A stretch of 64,000 nucleotides of DNA from Brackiella oedipodis DSM 13743 (lineage in GTDB: Bacteria; Pseudomonadota; Gammaproteobacteria; Burkholderiales; Burkholderiaceae_B): contig NZ_KK211205.1 of assembly GCF_000621025.1 (NCBI RefSeq), positions 447,521 to 511,520 of the forward strand, written 5' to 3'. The notes beneath the pieces are model-generated. The model was not told the DNA's origin. It made no database searches and saw nothing but the letters and a program-made list of their open reading frames with translations. Position numbers and translations under genes: made by a program. Below are positions 36,321 to 45,478 of this stretch, in pieces; position 1 is the stretch's first letter; each line of letters starts with the position of its first letter.

Positions 36321-36818
36321 TTAGTTTATGCCGTAACGGTGCATGGGTGAGGGTCTTGTGGCGGGAGGCTGACGAAGCGCAGGGCTAGGGCTAGGGGGCC
36401 GTATGGCCGCGCTAGGCATGGCCGGTGGTTCATAAGCGGGCGGTGTGCGGCCTTGACGTTGTGCTTCCATGATGCGAGCGGCTTGGCGTAGGTTATGTTC
36501 AGTGATGCGACGCTCCTCGGCTTCGTAGTAGCGCTTGCGCATTTCTTTGTAATAACGCGAATCGGCACGGTATCTAGGCCCATAATAATCATCGTAATAA
36601 TCGTAGTAGTGGTAGTAGCGGGGGCCGAAATAAGGTTGAGCGTAGTATGTATTTGGTTGGCGATGATAGACCGTGCGGCTGCCGTAATAGCCGACACCAT
36701 CGTGTGTAGGCGAGACACAGGCCGTCAGGGCGACGACGCTAAGGCAAGCAATAGCACTCAATAATCGTCGGTATGATGAAGTAGACGGCTTGCGTCTTGG
36801 GATTAAAAATTTAAACAT
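36321..36818 (-). CDS. Tyrosine-rich putative lipoprotein
   Basis: The 165-residue protein starts with a basic N-region and hydrophobic core ending in a probable lipobox VALTAC (Cys about 34), so export and lipid attachment are predicted. The mature part has an extremely Tyr-rich stretch (about 44-95, including PRYYHYYDYYDDYYGPRY), then a charged helical segment (YKEMRKRYYEAEERRITEHN), and finally a Pro/Ala/Ser-rich tail. I do not recognise a family. Similar short Tyr-rich lipoproteins exist in betaproteobacteria, but function is unknown. It is monocistronic, divergent from ogt. Confidence 0.7.
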   Translation of the reverse strand: MFKFLIPRRKPSTSSYRRLLSAIACLSVVALTACVSPTHDGVGYYGSRTVYHRQPNTYYAQPYFGPRYYHYYDYYDDYYGPRYRADSRYYKEMRKRYYEAEERRITEHNLRQAARIMEAQRQGRTPPAYEPPAMPSAAIRPPSPSPALRQPPATRPSPMHRYGIN

Positions 36819-36888
36819 GATAGGCGTGTATGATAACGATGGTATTAACAGATTATCCTATACTTTTTTGTGACTTCCTAGTATCTCC

Positions 36889-37422
36889 ATGACAGAGAAT
36901 CGTAAGCAAAAATCGCTTTACAAGAACGTTCTTAAGACACCGCTAGGCCCTATGGTGGCGGTCTTTAATGAGCAAGCGCTGTGTTTTTTAGCGTTTGCCA
37001 ACGAAGCCAATATCGAGGTCATGCTGCAAAAGCTAGCGAACGCTTTAGGCCGTAAGTATTGTGCCCAAGAGGCGCCCTTATACCCATTATTGACGCGTGA
37101 ACTAGATCTGTATTTTGCGCGACAACTACAACAATTTAGTGTACCGATAGAATTTATCGGGACCGATTTTCAAAGACAAGTTTGGCAAATGTTGTTGCAA
37201 ATTCCTTATGGTCAAACGTGGAGTTATCAGCAGCAGGCCAACGCCCTACAACGGCCTCAGGCGGTACGCGCTGTGGCGGCGGCCAATGGCGCCAATAAGA
37301 TCGCGATTTTGGTGCCTTGTCATCGCGTGATTGGTAGTACGGGTAAATTAGTAGGGTATAGTGCGGGTACAGATCGCAAAAAAGCTTTGCTAGAATTAGA
37401 AAATTCACAATTGCAGTTTTAA
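36889..37422 (+). CDS. ogt: Methylated-DNA-[protein]-cysteine S-methyltransferase
   Basis: The suicide repair protein moves the alkyl group from O6-alkylguanine to its own cysteine. The 177-residue protein shows the family core: FQRQVWQMLLQIPYGQTWSYQQ (DNA-binding, about 95-116), the arginine-finger region RPQAVRAVAAANGANKIAI, and the acceptor Cys144 in LVPCHRVIGSTG. There is no Ada-type N-terminal regulatory domain, so it is the constitutive Ogt form. It is followed after 13 bp by a 5'-nucleotidase gene on the same strand, forming the front of a four-gene cluster with mtnN and ddpX. Confidence 0.95.
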   Translation: MTENRKQKSLYKNVLKTPLGPMVAVFNEQALCFLAFANEANIEVMLQKLANALGRKYCAQEAPLYPLLTRELDLYFARQLQQFSVPIEFIGTDFQRQVWQMLLQIPYGQTWSYQQQANALQRPQAVRAVAAANGANKIAILVPCHRVIGSTGKLVGYSAGTDRKKALLELENSQLQF

Positions 37423-37435
37423 GTAAAGGGTTCGT

Positions 37436-38389
37436 ATGCCTTACGACTTGCAGAATCGTTTGGTCATTGGTGTTGCCTCTAGTGCCGTCTTTGATCTCAA
37501 GGAATCCGACAGCGTTTTCCAACAAAAAGGTGAGGAGAAATACCGTCTCTACCAAAAAGAGAATCTCTATAAGCCATTACCAAAGGGCATCGCCTATCCC
37601 TTCATACGGCGCATGTTGGAACTCAACTCGCTGCAGAGTCCTGATGATCCCTTAGTCGAAGTGATTTTATTGTCTCGTAATGATCCAGATACGGGATTAC
37701 GGGTCATGGAAACGATTAAGCATTATGGACTCAATATTACCCGGGCGATTTTTACCCAAGGTAAAGCGCCATATGAATATATCAAAGCCCTGAATATCTC
37801 TTTATTTTTATCTGGCAATGCCAGCGATGTCAAAACCGCCATTGAAGCGAGTTTTCCAGCGGGCTTAGTGCTAGATTCCAAGTTTGTCGATGACGAAGAG
37901 GATTATGTGTTACGCATCGCTTTTGACTTTGATGGTGTGATTGCGAGCGACGAATCTGAAGCGATTTTTGCACAACGGGGTTTAGATGGCTTTCAGGATC
38001 ATGAGGTACAAAATGTTCTGACGCCTCACAATCCTGGGCCGCTTAAGGATTTTTTGGTCAAGATTAACAGAATCCAAAATCTCGAAGAAACGCGAAAACG
38101 CACTGACAAACACTACCAAAACCGTTTGCGAGTGTCTTTGGTCACGGCTCGTAATGCGCCAGCTCACGAGCGCGCTATCAAAACCCTCGAAGACTGGGGC
38201 GTGCGTTTGAATGATGCTTTTTTCTTAGGCGGTATTAATAAGGGATGTATTTTAGAAGTACTGAAACCGCATATTTATTTTGAAGATCAGATCAGCCACA
38301 TCGAGAAGGCTCAGCAGTTTGTCCCTGCGGTGCACATTCCATTTGGGGTACGTAACCAGGAGTCTGCTCAGATACCAGAACCCAATTAA
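37436..38389 (+). CDS. 5'-Nucleotidase (cN-I-like family)
   Basis: The 317-residue cytoplasmic protein matches the bacterial 5'-nucleotidase family related to eukaryotic cytosolic nucleotidase I. It begins with LQNRLVIGVASSAVFDL (an active-site Asp in the loop). Later FDFDGVIASDESEAIF (about 162-177) looks like a second acidic phosphatase-type motif, and VSLVTARNAPAHERAI and HIYFEDQISHIEKA fit the HAD-like fold. The expected activity is dephosphorylation of nucleoside monophosphates (AMP, IMP). It lies between ogt and mtnN with short gaps (13 bp on each side), so it is probably one transcript for nucleoside turnover and repair. Confidence 0.88.
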   Translation: MPYDLQNRLVIGVASSAVFDLKESDSVFQQKGEEKYRLYQKENLYKPLPKGIAYPFIRRMLELNSLQSPDDPLVEVILLSRNDPDTGLRVMETIKHYGLNITRAIFTQGKAPYEYIKALNISLFLSGNASDVKTAIEASFPAGLVLDSKFVDDEEDYVLRIAFDFDGVIASDESEAIFAQRGLDGFQDHEVQNVLTPHNPGPLKDFLVKINRIQNLEETRKRTDKHYQNRLRVSLVTARNAPAHERAIKTLEDWGVRLNDAFFLGGINKGCILEVLKPHIYFEDQISHIEKAQQFVPAVHIPFGVRNQESAQIPEPN

Positions 38390-38402
38390 CGCTTAGACAT
38401 TC

Positions 38403-39203
38403 ATGAAACCATACCAACGTCTTGGCATTATGGCGGCCCTACCACAAGAACTCGCCATGTTGCTCTCTCTGATAGAAAACAATCTAGAAAAACAAACCAT
38501 TGCCAAACGCGACTACTATACAGGACAAATACATGGTGTTGATTGTGTTATTGTTCTGGCGCGTGTCGGTAAGGTGGCGGCAGCGGCCAGCACAGCCACC
38601 ATGATCAACGTGTTTAAGATTGACGCTTTAGTATTCACCGGGACAGCGGGGGCGCTCAATGCGCAACTGGGTATAGGGGATGTGGTGATTGCGACTAGCC
38701 TGAGTCAGCACGATATGGATGCGAGTCCATTTTTCCCGCGCTATGAAATCCCTTTACTGGGCCTCAGCCAGTTTCAGAGTAATCAGACCCTCAGCCAGGC
38801 GCTAGATCAAGCCGCCCATACGTATATCGAGCAGCACATGGCACGAGACTTAGACGCTGGAAGTTTATCTGCCTACTGTCAACATCAGCCCAAGGTCTGG
38901 CACGGCCAAATACTCAGTGGTGATCGTTTTATTCAACAAGGTCAGTCGTTCGATCGTGTGCATGCGGCGTGGCCAGAGGCATTATGTGTCGAGATGGAAG
39001 GGGCTGCCGTGGCGCAGGTATGTTATGAGTATGGGCTACCATTTGCGGTATTGAGAGTGATTTCTGACCTTGCCGATGGTCAAGCCCATATTGATTTTGA
39101 TGGTTTTTTAAATAGTGTTGCTAAATTTATGGGCGCTGGTATTTTGCAGCAATTTTTGCAGCACCAAGTCCAGGTCCCAAACACAACGACAGTAGGAGAC
39201 TGA
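38403..39203 (+). CDS. mtnN: 5'-Methylthioadenosine/S-adenosylhomocysteine nucleosidase
   Basis: MtnN splits adenine from methylthioadenosine and S-adenosylhomocysteine, part of methionine salvage and of autoinducer-2 precursor formation. The 266-residue protein shows GIMAALPQELAML with the active-site Glu (about 17), the phosphorylase-fold segment FTGTAGALNAQLGIGDVVIA, VEMEGAAVAQVCYEYGLPF and the catalytic Asp in RVISDLADG. It is somewhat longer than the E. coli protein (232 aa). It follows the 5'-nucleotidase by 13 bp and precedes ddpX by 2 bp, so all are likely expressed together. Confidence 0.95.
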   Translation: MKPYQRLGIMAALPQELAMLLSLIENNLEKQTIAKRDYYTGQIHGVDCVIVLARVGKVAAAASTATMINVFKIDALVFTGTAGALNAQLGIGDVVIATSLSQHDMDASPFFPRYEIPLLGLSQFQSNQTLSQALDQAAHTYIEQHMARDLDAGSLSAYCQHQPKVWHGQILSGDRFIQQGQSFDRVHAAWPEALCVEMEGAAVAQVCYEYGLPFAVLRVISDLADGQAHIDFDGFLNSVAKFMGAGILQQFLQHQVQVPNTTTVGD

Positions 39204-39205
39204 GC

Positions 39206-39796
39206 ATGAGTGAAGCGGTGTTAGAAATTATCAGCCCTCAAGATTTGCCTATTATTATTGATATGCCGTACGCCACCCATCACAACATTACGGCTCGACC
39301 TATTTATCAAGCCCCTGTGTTAGCACTGCACCCAGATGCCGCCCAAGTGTTGCGGCAAGCTGTAAAGCTAGCCGCGCAAGCGGGCTTACAACTAAAGGTC
39401 TTTGATGGCTATCGTCCGGCCGCGGCGCAATGGCAGTTGTGGCATGCTTTGCCCGATGCCACCTATGTCAAGCCGCCGCAAATCGGCTCAAATCATACCC
39501 GTGGTGTGGCGCTTGATTTGACCCTGGTCGATGCCAATGGCCAAGAGCTGGATATGGGCACAGGCTTTGATAGTATGGAAACGGCCTCACACCATTTTGC
39601 CCCAGACCTAAGTGCGCAGGTCTACCACAATCGCTTATTATTGATCGCCATTATGGCCGCGGCTGGCATGCAGCATTTGGCCACCGAATGGTGGCATTAT
39701 GAATTGCCCAATGCCCTCAAACGCTATCCACTTATCGATAGTGAAGTGGTACCAACCTGCACGTATGAGGATGTTTGGCTACCTACCAAAGACTAG
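39206..39796 (+). CDS. ddpX: D-Alanyl-D-alanine dipeptidase (VanX/DdpX family)
   Basis: The zinc enzyme cleaves D-Ala-D-Ala dipeptide. In the 196-residue sequence the VanX-type ligands are visible: Arg70 in FDGYRPA, His97 and Asp104 in SNHTRGVALDL, and Glu161-His164 in EWWHYE, with the base Glu preceding. No signal peptide is evident, so it is cytoplasmic. In Gram-negatives such enzymes are thought to help recycle D-Ala from the dipeptide under stress; vancomycin-resistance genes (vanH, vanA) are absent here. It is the fourth gene of the ogt/5'-nucleotidase/mtnN group, starting 2 bp after mtnN. Confidence 0.92.
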   Translation: MSEAVLEIISPQDLPIIIDMPYATHHNITARPIYQAPVLALHPDAAQVLRQAVKLAAQAGLQLKVFDGYRPAAAQWQLWHALPDATYVKPPQIGSNHTRGVALDLTLVDANGQELDMGTGFDSMETASHHFAPDLSAQVYHNRLLLIAIMAAAGMQHLATEWWHYELPNALKRYPLIDSEVVPTCTYEDVWLPTKD

Positions 39797-39937
39797 GGCT
39801 AATACTGGCTTGTAGTGGCTCTCGGGCAGTGCGATTTGATATCTGCTACACTCAAAAAGACAAAAATTGTAGGGCAATTGCCTGCATAACAATAAAAGCA
39901 TGAGTGCAACCACCATACAACAGGAGACAGAAGCATT

Positions 39938-41515
39938 ATGAACGGCGCTAAAAGCTTAGTGAATACCTTGCTGCAAGCGGGGGTAGATACCTGCTTTGCG
40001 AATCCAGGAACGAGTGAAATGCATTTTGTGGCGGCTTTAGATCAAATTCCCGGCATGAAATGCGTGTTAGGCTTACAAGAAAATGTGGTCACGGGGATGG
40101 CCGATGGTTATTACCGCGTGACGGGTAAAGCCGCATGTACGCTACTGCATTGTAGCCCTGGCCTGGCCAATGGATGGTCTAATATCCATAATGCCCATCG
40201 CGGCGAGTCTGCGATGGTCAATATTGTCGGTGATCAGGCTACTTTTCATCGACCTTATGATGCTCCGCTCACTGGAGATACAGAAGCACTTTGCACCGCG
40301 ATTTCTGACTGGGTGCGCACCAGTCACAAACCCGAAGATGTCGGCCGTGATGCGGCTCAGGCCGTACAAGTCGCCAATACCTTTCCCGGCAAGATCGCTT
40401 CTTTGATCTTGCCCGCCAATGCCTCATGGGAAGAGGGCGGTGTCGTACCGGAGCAGATACCCACTGCGGGTGCCGCCGCCGATTTGAATCCTCAGGCGGT
40501 GCAAGAGGCTGCAGAGATTCTGCGTGAAGCCTCTAAAGTACTTATTCTGCTGGGGGGTATGGCTTGCCGCAAAGAAGCACAAATCATGGCTTGGCAAATT
40601 GCTCAAGCGCAAGGCGTGGATATCTTGTTTGACTATCAAATCGGGCATGTGGAACGTGGTCAAGGACGTCCACCCATAGAGCGCCTACCTTATGTCCTAG
40701 GTGGCTCTCTAGAGGTACTCAAACCTTATGATCATATTGTCTTGGTCAATGCCAAGGCACCTGTGGGCTTTTTTGCTTATCCAGGGATGCCTTCTACTAA
40801 GTACCGTGCCGATACCGTGTTGCATACATTAACGCGTCCGAACCAAGATCCCATTGTGGCTCTCAAAGCCGTCGCTAAGGCCTTAGCGATTGACTTGTCT
40901 AAGGCAGAAAAACCCGCTATCGGTAAGCGTCCAGCCCTTGCGACGGGCGAGTTGAGTGCAGAAAATGTCGCTCAGAGTATCGCCGCGGTTATTCCAGAGG
41001 GTACGATTATTGTCGATGAAAGTATCACCTTTGGTCGTGGGTTCTACAAAAATACCGCGAATGCGCCAGCGCATACCTGGTTGCATGTCGTTGGCGGAGC
41101 TATCGGAGGTGGCCCACCATTAGCGACTGGAGCGGCGGTGGCCTCTAAGAAACAGGGACGCCGCGTCTTAAATATGCAAGCGGACGGTTCCGCTATGTAT
41201 ACCGTGCAATCCCTATGGACCCAGGCGCGTGAGCAGCTGCCAGTGACCACCGTCATCATTAATAATAGTCAATATCAAATCCTGATCGGTGAATACTATA
41301 ATGTGGGGGCCGAGCCGGGTCAAACAGCGATGAATATGCTCGATCTGGATAATCCTGCCATTGATTGGGTCAGTATGGCTAAAGCCATGGGTGTTCGTGC
41401 TGCCACTGCCAATAACTTGGAGCAATTTAATCAACTGCTCCAAGATAGCTTTAAAGCGGACGGGCCATTTTTGATTGATTTACGAGTTGGCAAACTTCAC
41501 AAGCCCAGCAAATAA
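39938..41515 (+). CDS. ThDP-dependent enzyme, benzoylformate decarboxylase/acetolactate synthase-like
   Basis: The 525-residue protein has the three-domain ThDP-enzyme architecture. The N-terminal domain contains the ThDP glutamate (LQENVVTGMADGYYR, about 43-57). The C-terminal ThDP motif reads QADGSAMYTVQSLWTQAREQ...NNSQYQIL rather than GDG plus NN in the strict form. The pattern of the last motif (ADGSAMYTVQSLWTQA) resembles benzoylformate decarboxylase-type enzymes more than IlvB, and there is no small subunit gene, so it is probably not an anabolic acetolactate synthase. The substrate is not known. A promoter is expected in the 141 bp before it; the gene is monocistronic and followed by a terminator. 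Confidence 0.85.
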   Translation: MNGAKSLVNTLLQAGVDTCFANPGTSEMHFVAALDQIPGMKCVLGLQENVVTGMADGYYRVTGKAACTLLHCSPGLANGWSNIHNAHRGESAMVNIVGDQATFHRPYDAPLTGDTEALCTAISDWVRTSHKPEDVGRDAAQAVQVANTFPGKIASLILPANASWEEGGVVPEQIPTAGAAADLNPQAVQEAAEILREASKVLILLGGMACRKEAQIMAWQIAQAQGVDILFDYQIGHVERGQGRPPIERLPYVLGGSLEVLKPYDHIVLVNAKAPVGFFAYPGMPSTKYRADTVLHTLTRPNQDPIVALKAVAKALAIDLSKAEKPAIGKRPALATGELSAENVAQSIAAVIPEGTIIVDESITFGRGFYKNTANAPAHTWLHVVGGAIGGGPPLATGAAVASKKQGRRVLNMQADGSAMYTVQSLWTQAREQLPVTTVIINNSQYQILIGEYYNVGAEPGQTAMNMLDLDNPAIDWVSMAKAMGVRAATANNLEQFNQLLQDSFKADGPFLIDLRVGKLHKPSK

Positions 41516-41551
41516 ATCCTCCGCGCTGGTCTTTAGAGTGGCGTAAACCAG

Positions 41552-41587
41552 AAAAACCGTTAAGTCTATAAACTTGGATTTGACGGT
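41552..41587 (+). terminator. Terminator after the ThDP enzyme gene
   Basis: AAAAACCGTTAAGTC (about 41552-41566) pairs with GATTTGACGGTTTTT (with G-T wobbles) and is followed by more T residues. Confidence 0.82.
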
Positions 41588-41783
41588 TTTTTCTTGGTAG
41601 GTGTGAGCACGGTACTAAGCTGACTCGGAGAGCTCAGAACTCATTGCTGCATAAAAAAGTTGTTAATTTCTGCAAAGAACCGTCTAAAACACAAGAAAAT
41701 TACAGAATAGTTATTAAATTCATTATAAATACATTTAATTTACTTAAAATACTAGCTTTATTAAATTTGGGCGGGAGCATCCT

Positions 41784-43310
41784 TTGCTTAAACGTATTCT
41801 TTTTTGTATTCTCACTTTAGGATTTATCGTCATGATCACGGCTTGTATCGCCTCTAAGGATTTACCTTCATTGCTATCTCGCCAAGACAGTCAAGTCTTG
41901 CCGATCAATCAAGACAGCGTCTTGGTCAAAGGCATTTTACCTTTGACAGAAGAGCATCCCGAGCAAAGTGGTGTCTATCCGCTGGCCGATGGTAAGGATG
42001 CTTTTATCGCGCGGCTGGCCTTAGTGGATGCGGCTCATGATTCGCTCGATTTGCAATATTATATTTGGCATGACGATATTTCTGGGCATTTATTGTTCCA
42101 GCATATTTATCAGGCGGCTCAGCGCGGTGTGCGCGTCCGTCTGCTTTTGGATGATAATAATGGCGCCGGCAAGGATGACTTGCTGATGCAGCTCAATGCC
42201 CACAAAAATATCGAAGTCCGTCTCTTTAATCCGTTTATGCAAAGAAAGTTACGTTATTTAGGCTTTTTGACGGATTTTTCTCGACTTAATCGTCGTATGC
42301 ACAATAAGTCACTCACGGTGGATGGCGTGACCAGTATTATTGGTGGTCGTAACATCGGTGATGAGTACTTCAATGCAGGCAATGGTGTGGTGTTTGCCGA
42401 CATGGATGTGGCGGTTATTGGGGCGATTGTGCCCGAAATCGCGCAGGACTTTGATCGTTATTGGAATAGTCAATCGTCATATCCCATTGATTTAATTGTC
42501 AATAAGCCTGTCGATAAGCCTTTCCCAGTGCAGCATGAGCTCGATGGCGAGACTCAAGATTATGTGCAACGTCTGCAAAAAAGTGATTTTGCCCAAAAAA
42601 TAGCGCACCAAGATATAAGTTTTATCTGGGCTGATTCCACTTTTGTGAGTGATAATCCAGCCAAGGGGTTGGCTCAAAGCAAGGACACCGAAAATGTCTT
42701 AGCCGAGCTCGTGCCCATCATGCAAGCGGCTAAAAAGCACTTAGTGATTGTGTCACCTTACTTTGTGCCGACGGACAAGGGGTGTGATCTTTTGGAGAGC
42801 ATTGCTGGGCGCGGTGTGGATGTCTCTGTGCTGACCAATTCTTATGCAGCTAATGATGTCGGCTTAGTGCATTCCGGTTATACCAAATACCGTGAGCGTC
42901 TACTCAAAGCGGGTATTAAGCTCTACGAACTTAAACCCGAGGTCACCGTACGCCAAAAAAATGACACGTTCCGTAAGAGTGGGGGCGCAAGTTTGCATGC
43001 TAAAACTTTTGAAATCGACGATCAGCAACTGTTTGTCGGTTCCTTCAATATGGATCCGCGCTCAGCACAACTCAATACTGAATTAGGGGCGATTTTTACA
43101 GTGCCAGAGCTAGCCCAAAAAATGACGCAAAACCTTGCAGCGCACTCGGAAAGCGTCTACAAAGTGAGTTTGACGCCGGCCGGCCATTTGCAATGGAGTA
43201 CGGTTGAAGCGGGGCAAGTGATTCGTTTCGATACAGAACCGCATACGAATTTATTTAAACGAACTCTACTCAAAATTTATGGTTTTCTGCCTATTGAATG
43301 GCTTCTTTAA
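41784..43310 (+). CDS. Phospholipase D/cardiolipin synthase-like protein with lipoprotein signal
   Basis: The 508-residue protein has two HKD motifs of the PLD superfamily: HNKSLTVDG (about 172) and HAKTFEIDD (about 415), each in the required H-x-K-x4-D form. The central segment and surrounding landmarks (LDLQYYIWHDD, GGRNIGDEYFNAG, GSFNMDPRS) match ClsC-type cardiolipin synthases. The start codon is a TTG at 41784, preceded by GGGAG. The first 21 residues form a signal peptide with the lipobox MITAC, so the enzyme is probably lipid-anchored. This is an oddity for a cardiolipin synthase, and it could instead be a periplasmic phospholipase. A NhaP-type antiporter gene follows after 67 bp. Confidence 0.88.
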   Translation: MLKRILFCILTLGFIVMITACIASKDLPSLLSRQDSQVLPINQDSVLVKGILPLTEEHPEQSGVYPLADGKDAFIARLALVDAAHDSLDLQYYIWHDDISGHLLFQHIYQAAQRGVRVRLLLDDNNGAGKDDLLMQLNAHKNIEVRLFNPFMQRKLRYLGFLTDFSRLNRRMHNKSLTVDGVTSIIGGRNIGDEYFNAGNGVVFADMDVAVIGAIVPEIAQDFDRYWNSQSSYPIDLIVNKPVDKPFPVQHELDGETQDYVQRLQKSDFAQKIAHQDISFIWADSTFVSDNPAKGLAQSKDTENVLAELVPIMQAAKKHLVIVSPYFVPTDKGCDLLESIAGRGVDVSVLTNSYAANDVGLVHSGYTKYRERLLKAGIKLYELKPEVTVRQKNDTFRKSGGASLHAKTFEIDDQQLFVGSFNMDPRSAQLNTELGAIFTVPELAQKMTQNLAAHSESVYKVSLTPAGHLQWSTVEAGQVIRFDTEPHTNLFKRTLLKIYGFLPIEWLL

Positions 43311-43377
43311 GTAATGATCTCTAGCGTCTGATTACTGTCAATCACAGCGTTCAGATCAAGTAGCAAAAGGACGACGA

Positions 43378-45285
43378 ATGGATATCGCTTTACTTTTAAC
43401 TGTCTTACTCGCCCTCGGTATTGGGGCTCAATGGTTAGCCTGGGCTCTCAAACAACCCTCCATTTTATTTTTATTAATCATTGGTATTATTGTTGGCCCT
43501 GTCTTAAATTATTTCCAACCCGATGAGTTGCTAGGTGATTTACTATTTCCTTTCATCTCTTTGGGCGTGGCGGTGATTTTGTTTGAAGGCTCGCTCACGC
43601 TGAATCTACACGAAATTAAGCAGCATGGCCGCGTGGTCCAAAATCTGGTCACGATTGGTATTTTGAGTACCGTGGCTGTGATTGCGGCTGGGGCGTACTG
43701 GCTTTTTGATATGAATATCTTGGTAGCCGTACTGTTTGGCGCCTTGGTGTGTGTCACCGGCCCGACCGTGATTCAGCCCTTATTGCGCAGTGTTCGCCCC
43801 AACAAAAACATTAGTAATGTCCTGAAATGGGAAGGCATTATTATCGATCCTTTAGGCGCCATTGCTGTCGTTTTGGTGTATGAATATATTGTCTCTGGGG
43901 GTAATCAAGGCCACTCCTTATTGGTTTTTGGCAAGATTGTCTTGCTGGCCTCTATCCTAGGCTTTTTTGGTGCTTTGATTCTGGCGTTTTTGATTAAACG
44001 TTATTGGGTACCCGAGTATTTGCGTGCTGTCTTTACCTTGGCGTACGTCTTACTCATGTTTGCTGTTTCCAACCATCTTGAGAGTGAATCTGGCTTACTG
44101 ACCGTGACGATTTTGGGTGTGATCTTGGCCAATTGGAAGGGCTTTCCGCGTGATCATTTATTGGAGTTTCACGAATCGATCACCACTTTATTGATATCAG
44201 TGTTGTTTATTATTTTGGCGGCACGCATCAATTTGACGGATTTGTATGGCGTCGGTATTAACGGCATTATTCTCTTATTAATCGTGATGTTTATCGCTCG
44301 ACCACTAACCGTATGGTTATGCTCAATCGGGTCTAATCTCAAATTCAACGAAAAACTCATGATTAGTTGGATAGGACCGCGCGGTATTGTGGCCGCCGCC
44401 GTCTCTTCTTTGTTTGCCATTCGTCTCAAAGATACTGACCTAGAAGGCGTGCATTTACTCGTCCCACTAGTGTTTTTAGTGATTATGGGTACTGTGATTA
44501 TTCAGGGCTTAGGCTCTAAAATCATCGCTACCTTACTCAAAGTGCGTCAACCGTCTAATAGTGGTGTGTTGATAGTCGGGGCCAATAAGGTCTCCCTAAA
44601 GGTGGCGCAGTTGATTAAAGAAGCGGGGTATGAGGTCTTGATGGCCGACCCCAACTATTCGAATATTGCCAAAGCCCGTATGGAGGGACTGCGCACCTAC
44701 TATGGCAATCCAGTGTCGAATCACGCAGAACTAAATATGGATTTAGTAGGCATGGGTCATTTGTTTGCGATGAGTACCGATAAGGAACTCAATACCTTAG
44801 CCGAAATGCATTTTAGGCATGAGTTTGGTGAGCGTCATATTTATAGACTGAGTATTGGTAATGAGGCCAATGTGTCTGATGCGCAGCAACGTGCCAAAGA
44901 TCTGGTCTCGCATCGATTGTTTGGTAAGGATGTGACCTTTAATAAGTTGGCGAGTTTGTTGGCCAAAGGCGCTAAGCTCAAAACCACCAGTATCAACAAA
45001 ACCTATACCTATCAGGATTACCGCGAGGCCAACAAAAAAGCCGTCCCCTTGTTTTTTATTGATAAAAATAATGACTTAAAGCCGATTACCGATCATACCC
45101 ATTTGCAGGAAGTAGAGGGCGGTTTTAAATTAATTTCTATGGTGCCTGACAATAAACCTTCGCAGCCGAAAAATGCCCCTAAAGCAGACGCTTTGGATAA
45201 GTCCAAAGCGGCGTTCAACAAGCCAGCATCCACGGTAGCTAACACCACAAAGCAAACGCCATCGGCATCACCAAGCCACACGTAG
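43378..45285 (+). CDS. NhaP-type (CPA1-like) cation:proton antiporter with cytoplasmic TrkA-N domain
   Basis: The 635-residue membrane protein has about twelve hydrophobic segments in its first 400 residues. Transport-core features are VTGPTVIQPLLRS (TGPT), EGIIIDPLGAIAVVL (a conserved Asp in the ion pathway) and SWIGPRGIVAAAVSS. A cytoplasmic Rossmann TrkA-N-like domain begins near 400 with GVLIVGANKVSLKVAQLI. The C-terminal tail (about 600-635) is Lys/Pro/Ala-rich and disordered. It probably exchanges Na+ or K+ for protons. It is distinct from the CPA2-type antiporter at 18164-20434. It ends in a modest terminator. Confidence 0.9.
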   Translation: MDIALLLTVLLALGIGAQWLAWALKQPSILFLLIIGIIVGPVLNYFQPDELLGDLLFPFISLGVAVILFEGSLTLNLHEIKQHGRVVQNLVTIGILSTVAVIAAGAYWLFDMNILVAVLFGALVCVTGPTVIQPLLRSVRPNKNISNVLKWEGIIIDPLGAIAVVLVYEYIVSGGNQGHSLLVFGKIVLLASILGFFGALILAFLIKRYWVPEYLRAVFTLAYVLLMFAVSNHLESESGLLTVTILGVILANWKGFPRDHLLEFHESITTLLISVLFIILAARINLTDLYGVGINGIILLLIVMFIARPLTVWLCSIGSNLKFNEKLMISWIGPRGIVAAAVSSLFAIRLKDTDLEGVHLLVPLVFLVIMGTVIIQGLGSKIIATLLKVRQPSNSGVLIVGANKVSLKVAQLIKEAGYEVLMADPNYSNIAKARMEGLRTYYGNPVSNHAELNMDLVGMGHLFAMSTDKELNTLAEMHFRHEFGERHIYRLSIGNEANVSDAQQRAKDLVSHRLFGKDVTFNKLASLLAKGAKLKTTSINKTYTYQDYREANKKAVPLFFIDKNNDLKPITDHTHLQEVEGGFKLISMVPDNKPSQPKNAPKADALDKSKAAFNKPASTVANTTKQTPSASPSHT

Positions 45286-45305
45286 TTTGCTTGCCGAATC
45301 GTCTT

Positions 45306-45349
45306 ACAACGCGCCATCGTAGTCTGTGACTAGGGTGGCGTTTTTTTTG
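45306..45349 (+). terminator. Probable terminator after the NhaP-type antiporter gene
   Basis: A short stem CGCCA / TGGCG, with some extension around it, is followed by eight T residues. It is weaker than the other terminators in this window. Confidence 0.6.
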
Positions 45350-45478
45350 ATGTGCTGAGCGCTTTGAGGGGGCTGGGGCTGTAGGCATGGATTTATGAAA
45401 AAAAGCATAGCTAACTGACGATTGACTAGGTATTTTTGATTATAATGAAAACGTTACTAAATCAAAATACGGTTAGCC

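Noticed and set aside
36326-36718. 130-codon alternative frame within the tyrosine-rich lipoprotein gene
   Set aside because: The competing frame has a lipobox, a plausible start and a coherent composition; this one is the shifted reading of the same repetitive codons.
45437-45450. TTGAT-TATA-ATGAA upstream of umuD resembling an FNR box
   Set aside because: One half-site position differs from consensus, it coincides with a TATAAT-like -10 element in an AT-rich stretch, and anaerobic control of umuDC is not expected.
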